A stretch of DNA of 39,608 nucleotides from contig NZ_JADYTS010000024.1 of NCBI RefSeq assembly GCF_021531355.1, forward strand, positions 1 to 39,608, written 5' to 3'. The notes under the pieces were generated by a model, which was not told the DNA's origin, made no database searches, and saw only the letters and a program-made list of their open reading frames with translations. The position numbers were made by a program, and so were the translations under genes. Position 1 is the stretch's first letter. Each line of letters starts with the position of its first letter. Origin of the DNA: Leyella stercorea. GTDB lineage: Bacteria; Bacteroidota; Bacteroidia; Bacteroidales; Bacteroidaceae. Shown piece after piece: positions 33,354 through 39,608 of this stretch.

Positions 33354-35369
33354 ATGACAGAACAATTCAACTATACCGACGAGCGTTTTGCCGACATACA
33401 GATGCTCCGCTATCGTCTCGACGGATTTGAGAGTCTGACGCTTCGTCAGAAACTCTACATTTATTATCTCGCTAAGGCTACACTGTGCGGTCGTGATATT
33501 ACGACCGCACAGTTTGGCCGATATAATCTACGCATACGCTTCCTGCTTGAGGCTGTCTATGAGGGCTACTCTGGCAATCGTCAGACGGACGAGTTTTGTG
33601 CCGTTGTTGATTATTTGAAGCGTGTGTGGTTTGCCAATGGCATTCATCATCACTATGGATGCGAAAAATTTATTCCAGGGTTTACTGAGGACTATTTCCG
33701 CAGTGTCGTTTTGAACACAGCAAAATTCTTTGCCGCACAGGCAACTTCTGACAACGTAACTGATAACTCTTCGCAGTACAGCAAGCAACTTTCCGACAGC
33801 GCATGGGTTAGCAACGAATTGAACGAATTGTGCCCCATAATGTTCAATCCTGCCATCATGCCCAAGCGCGTCAATCAGCGTGCTGGCGATGACCTTGTGA
33901 AGACCTCGGCTTGCAATTTTTATGACAATGTAAGTCAGAAAGAGGTGGAGGACTATTATGCACAAATGCGCAATGCCGACCCCGATAAAGCAACTCCCAT
34001 TTCTTATGGCCTTAATTCTACGTTACGTCGTACAGACAACGGTTCTATCGTAGAGGAAGTATGGCGTGAAGGTGGCTTATATGGCAGTGTAATCAAGCAG
34101 ATTATTTACTGGCTTACAAAGGCTTCTGCTGTGGCTGAGAACGAACAACAGGTTGAAATTATAAGTCTTCTTATAGAATATTACCGCACTGGCGACCTCC
34201 ATGTTTTCGACAAGTATTCTATTGAATGGTTGAAGGAGCATGAGGGACGTATCGACTTTATCAATGGTTTCATTGAGGTGTATGGCGACCCGCTTGGACT
34301 GAAAGGTTCGTGGGAGGGTATTGTACACTATAAAGACCCGGTAGCAACGCAGCGCACACTTACTCTTTCTGGCAATGCACAGTGGTTTGAAGACCACTCT
34401 CCGGTTGACCCTCGATTCCGTAAACCAAAGGTTGTTGGCGTTACTGCCAATGTGGTTTGTGCTGCAATGCTTGGTGGCGATGAGTATCCGTCAACGGCTA
34501 TTGGTATCAATTTGCCCAATGCTGATTGGATACGTGCTCAATATGGTTCCAAGAGTATTACTATAGGCAACCTGACACATGCTTACAATCAGGCATCACG
34601 AGGCAATGGCTTTATTGAGGAGTTTGCAATCAACGACGAGTCTACTCGCTCTCTTATAAGTCTCTATGGAGATTTGTGCGACGATTTGCATACCGACCTC
34701 CATGAGTGTCTCGGTCATGGTTCTGGTCTGTTATTACCTGGTGTCCCTGCCGATGCTCTTGGCTCATATGGCTCAACAATAGAGGAGGCACGTGCCGACC
34801 TCTTCGGATTATACTACATCGCTGACCCGAAACTTGTGCAACTTGGACTTACCCCCAATGCCGAAGCCTATCGTTCTCAGTATTATACATACATGATGAA
34901 TGGTCTGCTTACTCAGCTCACACGCATCAAGCCTGGCCACCAGATTGAGGAGGCTCACATGCGCAACCGAGCCCTCATCGCACGATGGGTGCTCTGTCAT
35001 TATCCAAATGCCGTACAGCTTGTGCTACAGGAAGGCAAGACCCGTGTGCAGATTTCCGACTATGAGCATCTACGCGACGCTTTTGCTGCTCTGCTCGGTG
35101 AGATACAGCGCATAAAGAGCGAGGGCGACTATGAGGCTGCTAAGACTCTTGTCGAACAATACGCAATAGATGTCGATGCCGACTTGCACACAGAGTTGCT
35201 CGAACGCTATCGTTCTCTCGGCATTGCACCATACAAGGGTTTTATAAACCCACATATGACGCTAATCACTGACACTGAGGGTACTCCCACAGATGTTGTT
35301 GTTGACTACAGTGAGAAGTACGATGAACAGATGATGCGCTACTCGCGCGAGTACACCTCAAACTCATGA
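33354..35369 (+). CDS. Dipeptidyl peptidase III (M49 family)
   Basis: This 671-aa zinc exopeptidase removes dipeptides from N-termini. The zinc site is H450-E-C-L-G-H455 with E478 in EEARAD (477-482), almost the numbering of the characterised Bacteroides thetaiotaomicron DPP III (H448, H453, E476). No signal peptide or lipobox is seen, so it should be cytoplasmic. The gene overlaps the next by 4 bp (ATGA), which implies coupling. A perfect 13-bp inverted repeat lies 129 bp into the coding region. Confidence 0.92.
   Translation: MTEQFNYTDERFADIQMLRYRLDGFESLTLRQKLYIYYLAKATLCGRDITTAQFGRYNLRIRFLLEAVYEGYSGNRQTDEFCAVVDYLKRVWFANGIHHHYGCEKFIPGFTEDYFRSVVLNTAKFFAAQATSDNVTDNSSQYSKQLSDSAWVSNELNELCPIMFNPAIMPKRVNQRAGDDLVKTSACNFYDNVSQKEVEDYYAQMRNADPDKATPISYGLNSTLRRTDNGSIVEEVWREGGLYGSVIKQIIYWLTKASAVAENEQQVEIISLLIEYYRTGDLHVFDKYSIEWLKEHEGRIDFINGFIEVYGDPLGLKGSWEGIVHYKDPVATQRTLTLSGNAQWFEDHSPVDPRFRKPKVVGVTANVVCAAMLGGDEYPSTAIGINLPNADWIRAQYGSKSITIGNLTHAYNQASRGNGFIEEFAINDESTRSLISLYGDLCDDLHTDLHECLGHGSGLLLPGVPADALGSYGSTIEEARADLFGLYYIADPKLVQLGLTPNAEAYRSQYYTYMMNGLLTQLTRIKPGHQIEEAHMRNRALIARWVLCHYPNAVQLVLQEGKTRVQISDYEHLRDAFAALLGEIQRIKSEGDYEAAKTLVEQYAIDVDADLHTELLERYRSLGIAPYKGFINPHMTLITDTEGTPTDVVVDYSEKYDEQMMRYSREYTSNS
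33482..33513. repeat. Perfect 13-bp inverted repeat inside the DPP III gene
   Basis: ACTGTGCGGTCGT at 33482-33494 pairs with ACGACCGCACAGT at 33501-33513 around the 6-nt loop GATATT. It codes for residues 43-54 (TLCGRDITTAQF). The stem is GC-rich, so the mRNA should fold stably here, 129 nt after the start codon. It could be coincidence, an operator, or a structure that slows ribosomes. Confidence 0.75.
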
Positions 35370-36004
35370 ATGAACAATATATTATGGAAACATCCGAACA
35401 GGTAAAACAGATAAAGCGTTCATTTAGATTGTTTATGAACGGAGTCACTGCTGCCTCGATGCGTAGCAAGGGACTTAACTACAAGATAAATTGGGGCGTT
35501 CAATTGCCCGATTTAAAACGTATGGCGGCTCAGTATGGTCACGATGCAGAATTGGCTTCTGCATTGTGGGCTGAGAATGGTGTGAGAGAGTGTCGGTTGT
35601 TGGCTACGCTGATAATGCCTGCCGACCAAATGTCTGCCGATGAAGCTATTGATTGGGCAACGTCTGCTGATATAACATCCGAGATAATGGAGATGGCTGT
35701 GTTCAATCTGTTCCAGCATCTTCCGTATGCTGATAGTCTTGCACACACCATGCTTGATAACGACAATATGGTAATCCGTGCTGGAGCCTATCATCTTGTG
35801 TGTAGGTTGCTCAAACGTGGCTGTTCCGTCAGTGCTGCTACTATAGAAAAACTTCTTGATGTGGCTCGTATCGACATTCTGACAACCGACCGACAATTGC
35901 TTCGTGCACTCGTATCGTGTTTGCAATATATGGCGTCTACAGACCATACTCAGGCTAAAACAGCTGCCACCGTACTGAATGACGCTGGATTTGACGCTTT
36001 TTAG
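35366..36004 (+). CDS. HEAT-like DNA alkylation repair family protein
   Basis: This 212-aa all-helical protein resembles the AlkD/AlkC-type DNA glycosylase superfamily made of HEAT-like repeats: LPDLKRMAAQYGHDAELASALWAENGVRECRLLATL. These proteins remove alkylated bases in their studied members. It is shorter than typical AlkD (about 235 aa) and the catalytic Asp and aromatic residues could not be fixed by eye, so it may be a non-catalytic relative. The start overlaps the DPP III stop by 4 bp; an alternative ATG lies six codons downstream. Confidence 0.75.
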   Translation: MNEQYIMETSEQVKQIKRSFRLFMNGVTAASMRSKGLNYKINWGVQLPDLKRMAAQYGHDAELASALWAENGVRECRLLATLIMPADQMSADEAIDWATSADITSEIMEMAVFNLFQHLPYADSLAHTMLDNDNMVIRAGAYHLVCRLLKRGCSVSAATIEKLLDVARIDILTTDRQLLRALVSCLQYMASTDHTQAKTAATVLNDAGFDAF

Positions 36005-36013
36005 CATATCTTC

Positions 36014-36044
36014 TTGGTTGAATTGCCAAAAAAACGTAACTTTG
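36014..36044 (+). promoter_or_regulatory. Promoter of the Fur-purA-hisS genes
   Basis: TTG at 36014-36016 and TAACTTTG at 36037-36044 (TAnnTTTG) are spaced 20 bp apart, the best -33/-7 pair seen in the window. The -7 box ends only 4 bp before the ATG at 36049, so the mRNA may begin at or very near the start codon. Confidence 0.65.
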
Positions 36045-36048
36045 CAAC

Positions 36049-36555
36049 ATGATGCAAGAAGATGCTATACAAAATGCACATGCTACACTAGCTCGAAGCT
36101 TGCAGGCCATGAATTGTCGCTGTACACCCGAACGACGAGCCATACTTGATGCAGCATGCTCTATGGATGCTCCTTTCTCTATAGCAGACATTGCAGCTAA
36201 GTTGACAAACGAAGGTTTTAAGGTTAGTCGGGCCACACTTTACAATACGCTACGGCTACTTGTCGATTTGCGACTTATAGTATGTCTTAGAATGCAAAAC
36301 TGTACACGCTACGAAGTGGTTGATCCTACGCGTGCAAGATGCCGGCAGGTTTGTACAGTGTGTGGTCGTACGACAGATATCTGTGCACCTACCGAAGTGG
36401 AACTGTTGCCAGGAGCTAAAACGCGACGGTTTCGTCCCACTGCTTATGCACTTTACGTATTTGGTCTGTGTGCTTCATGCCAGCGACGAGCGTGTCAAGA
36501 CGCAAATATTAATAAAAAACATACTCGGTCCTCAGGGACAGAGAAAGAAAAATAA
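36049..36555 (+). CDS. Fur-family regulator without sensory histidines
   Basis: This 168-aa protein has the winged-helix of the Fur family: NCRCTPERRAILDAACSMDA (22-41) and GFKVSRATLYNTLRLLVDLRLI (56-77). Two CxxC pairs, C102/C105 and C141/C144, form a likely structural zinc site. The canonical histidine-rich metal-sensing region (HxH just before the first CxxC) is replaced by RARCRQ. Only H11 and H158 occur in the whole protein. It may therefore not respond to Fe, Zn or peroxide through the usual site. The basic tail (158-168) is probably unstructured. purA follows after 8 bp. Confidence 0.85.
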   Translation: MMQEDAIQNAHATLARSLQAMNCRCTPERRAILDAACSMDAPFSIADIAAKLTNEGFKVSRATLYNTLRLLVDLRLIVCLRMQNCTRYEVVDPTRARCRQVCTVCGRTTDICAPTEVELLPGAKTRRFRPTAYALYVFGLCASCQRRACQDANINKKHTRSSGTEKEK

Positions 36556-36563
36556 GGAAATAT

Positions 36564-37838
36564 ATGAACAAAGGAAAAGTTGACGTCCTGCTCGGATTGC
36601 AGTGGGGCGACGAAGGTAAGGGCAAGGTTGTTGACGTCCTCACCCCGAAGTATGATGTGATCGCACGTTTTCAGGGCGGTCCTAATGCAGGCCACACACT
36701 TGAGTTTGAAGGCCAGAAGTATGTACTCCGCAGCATCCCGTCGGGCATTTTCCAGGGAGGTAAGGTCAACATCATCGGCAACGGTGTAGTTCTCGCTCCC
36801 GACCTCTTCATGCAGGAGGCTAAGGATCTTGAGAAGAGCGGACATGACCTTAAGAGCCGTTTGCACATCTCTAAGAAGGCTCATCTCATTATGCCTACAC
36901 ACCGTGTGCTTGATGCTGCTATCGAAGCTTCTAAGGGCAAGAACAAGGTAGGTACTACAGGCAAGGGCATTGGTCCTACATACACTGATAAGGTGTCGCG
37001 CAACGGACTCCGTGTGGGCGATATCATCGACAATTTCCAGGTGAAATATGAGGCTCACAAAGCTGCTCACCTCAAGCAGATTGCAGCTCTTGGCTACACC
37101 GACTTCGACATCACCGAGACTGAGAAGACATGGATGGAGGGCATTGAATATCTCAAGCAGTTCCAGATTGTCGATTCAGAGCATGAAATCAATCGCGTTT
37201 TGCGTTCAGGCAAGGACATTCTCTGTGAGGGTGCTCAGGGTACAATGCTTGACGTTGACTTCGGCTCATATCCTTTCGTAACTTCTTCAAATACCATCTG
37301 TGCCGGTGCTTGCATCGGATTGGGTATCGGTCCTAACCGTATTGGCAATGTTTATGGTATTATGAAGGCTTATTGTACACGTGTTGGTGCTGGTCCTTTC
37401 CCCACAGAGTTGTTTGACGAGACTGGCGACAAGATTCGCGACCTTGGTCACGAATACGGAGCCGTTACAGGTCGTGAGCGCCGTTGTGGTTGGTGCGACC
37501 TCGTACAGCTTAAGTACTCTGTCATGATCAACGGTGTTACCGAACTCATAATGATGAAGAGCGACGTGCTCGACGGCTTCCCCGTTATCAAGGCTTGTGT
37601 AGCTTACGAGTTGCCTGATGGCACACAGACTACTGAGTTGCCTTACGAACTGTATGATGCAAAACCCGTATATAAGGAATTCAAGGGTTGGAACGTTGAC
37701 ATGACACGCTTTACAAGCGAGGATCAGTTCCCAGAAGAGTTCAATGCTTATGTCAAGTTCCTTGAGGAGTATCTTGAGACACCAATACGCATTATCTCAA
37801 TAGGCCCGGACCGCGACCAGACAATCGTTCGCAAGTAG
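36564..37838 (+). CDS. purA: Adenylosuccinate synthetase
   Basis: This 424-aa enzyme joins aspartate to IMP with GTP in the first step of AMP synthesis. The signature GLQWGDEGKGK near the N-terminus and GPNAGHT, TTGKGIGPTY and the late GPDRDQT are all present, with the usual length. It lies 8 bp after the Fur-family gene and 21 bp before hisS, suggesting one transcript. Together with xpt, the window contains purine salvage and de novo steps. Confidence 0.97.
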   Translation: MNKGKVDVLLGLQWGDEGKGKVVDVLTPKYDVIARFQGGPNAGHTLEFEGQKYVLRSIPSGIFQGGKVNIIGNGVVLAPDLFMQEAKDLEKSGHDLKSRLHISKKAHLIMPTHRVLDAAIEASKGKNKVGTTGKGIGPTYTDKVSRNGLRVGDIIDNFQVKYEAHKAAHLKQIAALGYTDFDITETEKTWMEGIEYLKQFQIVDSEHEINRVLRSGKDILCEGAQGTMLDVDFGSYPFVTSSNTICAGACIGLGIGPNRIGNVYGIMKAYCTRVGAGPFPTELFDETGDKIRDLGHEYGAVTGRERRCGWCDLVQLKYSVMINGVTELIMMKSDVLDGFPVIKACVAYELPDGTQTTELPYELYDAKPVYKEFKGWNVDMTRFTSEDQFPEEFNAYVKFLEEYLETPIRIISIGPDRDQTIVRK

Positions 37839-37859
37839 TTCTTTATTTTATATTAATAA

Positions 37860-39221
37860 ATGGCAAAACCAAGTATACCAAAGGGTACGCGCGACTTCTC
37901 GCCCGTCGAGATGGCCAAGCGTAACTATATATTCGACACCATACGCGAAGTATACGCCCTTTATGGATTCAGACAGATAGAGACTCCAGCAATGGAGACT
38001 CTATCTACACTGATGGGCAAGTATGGCGAGGAGGGCGACAAGTTGCTCTTCAAAGTGCTCAATTCTGGCGATTATCTCGCCAAACTCTCTGACGATGAAC
38101 TTATGCAGCGTAATCCGCTTCATCTTGCAACAAAACTTTGCGAGAAAGGTTTGCGCTATGATTTGACAGTTCCGTTTGCACGCTACGTTGTTCAGCATCG
38201 TGATGAGATTCAGCTGCCGTTCAAGCGTTATCAGATACAGCCAGTATGGCGTGCTGACCGCCCGCAGAAGGGTCGCTATCGCGAATTCTATCAGTGCGAT
38301 GCCGATGTCGTAGGCTCTGATTCTCTGCTTAACGAAGTGGAGCTGATGCAGATTGTTGACACTGTATTCACACGTTTTGGAGTACGCGTAGCTATTAAGA
38401 TTAACAACCGTAAGATTCTTACTGGTATTGCTGAGACTATAGGCGAGGCTGATAAGATTGTCGACATTACTGTAGCAATCGACAAACTTGACAAGATTGG
38501 CATTGATGCTGTTAATGAAGAGTTGCGTCGCGATGGCATTAGCGATGAGGCTATTCAGAAGTTGCAACCTATCATTGCACTTACAGGTACAAACGATGAA
38601 AAACTTGCTACCATAGCTAATTTGCTTGAACAGTCTGAAGTGGGTATGAAGGGTGTTGAGGAGACACGATTCATTCTTGATACTCTCAAGACTTGCGGTC
38701 TGCACAATCAGATTGATCTTGACCTTACACTTGCACGTGGACTCAACTATTATACAGGTGCTATATTCGAGGTTAAGGCTCTCGATTATGCTATAGGCTC
38801 AATTACTGGTGGCGGACGCTACGACAACCTTACTGGCATCTTCGGATTGCCTGGTATTTCGGGTGTAGGTATTTCGTTCGGTGCCGACCGTATTTACGAT
38901 GTGCTTGGCGGTCTCGACCTTTATCCCAAGGAAGCTGCACAAGGTACAGAGTTGCTGTTCATTAACTTCGGTGCTACTGAGACAGCCTACTGCTTGCCGG
39001 TATTGCGTCGTTGTCGTGAGGCTGGTATCCGTACCGAGATCTATCCTGACAGCGTTAAGATGAAGAAGCAGATGGCTTATGCCAATGCAAAACAGGTTTC
39101 GTTTGTAGTATTGGCTGGTGAGGAAGAAATTGCTCAAGGCAAACTTACTCTCAAGAACATGGCCACTGGCGAACAGACTCTTGTTACACCTGAAGAACTT
39201 ATACGGGCTGTAAAAGCTTAA
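37860..39221 (+). CDS. hisS: Histidyl-tRNA synthetase
   Basis: This 453-aa class II aminoacyl-tRNA synthetase charges tRNA-His. Motif 2 reads [18 protein letters not shown], the histidine-specific motif is [10 protein letters not shown], and motif 3 is GISFGADRI. The C-terminal anticodon-binding domain includes [22 protein letters not shown]. Its length is typical of the Bacteroidetes enzyme. It ends the rightward gene group; an intrinsic terminator lies 53 bp downstream. Confidence 0.97.
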   Translation: MAKPSIPKGTRDFSPVEMAKRNYIFDTIREVYALYGFRQIETPAMETLSTLMGKYGEEGDKLLFKVLNSGDYLAKLSDDELMQRNPLHLATKLCEKGLRYDLTVPFARYVVQHRDEIQLPFKRYQIQPVWRADRPQKGRYREFYQCDADVVGSDSLLNEVELMQIVDTVFTRFGVRVAIKINNRKILTGIAETIGEADKIVDITVAIDKLDKIGIDAVNEELRRDGISDEAIQKLQPIIALTGTNDEKLATIANLLEQSEVGMKGVEETRFILDTLKTCGLHNQIDLDLTLARGLNYYTGAIFEVKALDYAIGSITGGGRYDNLTGIFGLPGISGVGISFGADRIYDVLGGLDLYPKEAAQGTELLFINFGATETAYCLPVLRRCREAGIRTEIYPDSVKMKKQMAYANAKQVSFVVLAGEEEIAQGKLTLKNMATGEQTLVTPEELIRAVKA

Positions 39222-39274
39222 GTATATAAACAAAGCACGAACAATGATGAAGCAAAGATTCGAATAACTAAAAT

Positions 39275-39317
39275 TCGTTGTACATTCTCCTAATGTGGAT
39301 GTACAACGAGTTTTTTT
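39275..39317 (+). terminator. Intrinsic terminator after hisS
   Basis: TCGTTGTACAT at 39275-39285 pairs perfectly with ATGTACAACGA at 39299-39309 around a 13-nt loop, followed by G and seven T. The A-tract before the stem could also make it work leftward. Confidence 0.9.
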
Positions 39318-39365
39318 ATAATATATTATTTCTTACTTTATATTGATGCTTAATATCTTCGTTGA

Positions 39366-39431
39366 ATTACTACAGTACTTTATAAGGATTACTGTAGTTC
39401 TTTAATGGGATTACTACATCATTTGGTTTAA
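39366..39431. repeat. Three 22-bp imperfect tandem repeats
   Basis: Units start at 39366, 39388 and 39410, each beginning ATTACT. The first two share ATTACTnnAGTnCTTTA and a final GG; the third is more diverged. ACTACAGTA of the first unit and TACTGTAGT of the second are inverted, so a hairpin can form. They lie in the gene-free tail after hisS. Confidence 0.65.
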
Positions 39432-39540
39432 GTAAATAGACTGTTTCATATACAATCGAGTAGGAGGAAAACGAAGCAGTTTTTTTTCCTGACTTCGTCA
39501 CTCAAAAAACACGTATTTTACAACTGATTGATAAACCCAA
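39432..39540. other. Gene-free stretch, no feature recognised
   Basis: This belongs to the 387-bp gene-free end of the window (39222-39608). It contains a short AGGAGG followed by an A- and T-rich run and a weak ACGAAG/CTTCGT pair, but no open reading frame with a recognisable product, no tRNA and no promoter that could be defended. Confidence 0.5.
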
Positions 39541-39551
39541 ATCGGTCATTA

Positions 39552-39595
39552 GGATTTCTCTGTGTCGTACGGCAAAGAGAAATCCTTTAATTTTT
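39552..39595. terminator. Hairpin with T-rich tail near the window end
   Basis: GGATTTCTCT at 39552-39561 pairs perfectly with AGAGAAATCC at 39576-39585 around a 14-nt loop, followed by TTTAATTTTT. It is probably a terminator, or a leader hairpin of a gene beyond the right edge, since no rightward gene lies just before it. Confidence 0.65.
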
Positions 39596-39608
39596 CCCAT
39601 ATAGATAA

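Noticed and set aside
39366..39431. Possible CRISPR-like repeat array after hisS
   Set aside because: The 22-bp units are directly adjacent without spacers and are imperfect; no cas genes are present.

Overview
The window looks like chromosome of a Bacteroidales bacterium, most likely Prevotella/Segatella or a close relative. The evidence is Bacteroidetes-type promoters (TAnnTTTG), start codons that mostly lack a Shine-Dalgarno sequence, a complete Na+-NQR operon, a Bacteroides-type aerotolerance (Bat) operon, a DUF2027-Smr protein, and an M49 dipeptidyl peptidase with the HECLGH motif. The genus is inferred from these features because no database search was possible. No tRNA, rRNA, CRISPR array, insertion sequence or phage gene was seen. 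Every gene listed is complete within the window.

Layout. (1) 1-5.6 kb: an inverted repeat of GC-rich hairpins, then a leftward tolC-hlyD-type efflux pair. A rightward response regulator and histidine kinase are divergent from it, with a perfect palindrome between the promoters, followed by an MFS transporter of the SotB/AraJ type. The response regulator has a receiver and a Fis-type HTH but no AAA+ domain. (2) 5.8-11.7 kb: nqrABCDEF, the sodium-pumping NADH:quinone oxidoreductase, with its own promoter and terminator. (3) 11.8-16.4 kb: a leftward two-gene accessory unit. It encodes a 288-aa protein with methylase-like motifs and a 1198-aa fusion of an SF2 helicase with an Eco57I-type N6-adenine methylase. 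Two related hairpins sharing a 13-bp core bracket the unit. (4) 16.4-19.2 kb: xpt (leftward), then DUF2520, a KdsC-like phosphatase and maf. (5) 19.3-27.7 kb: moxR-DUF58-BatD-like-batA-batB-batC-batDE, in which the last gene fuses BatD and BatE. (6) 27.7-39.2 kb: PAP2 phosphatase, queA, DUF2027-Smr, nadE, a minimal AraC-type regulator, DPP III, an alkylation-repair-like HEAT protein, a Fur-family regulator lacking the sensory histidines, purA and hisS. The remaining tail holds a terminator, 22-bp tandem repeats and a second hairpin.

How the parts fit. The NQR complex builds the sodium gradient from NADH. The Bat genes form a MoxR/VWA envelope-stress module. The two-component pair probably controls the divergent efflux operon. 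The best candidate for an under-described system is the helicase-methylase plus 'subunit M' pair at 11820-16282. It resembles Type ISP and Type IIG restriction enzymes in helicase-methylase-target-recognition order, but no nuclease domain is recognisable. Its families are known in outline; its mechanism and its biological effect cannot be read from sequence alone.
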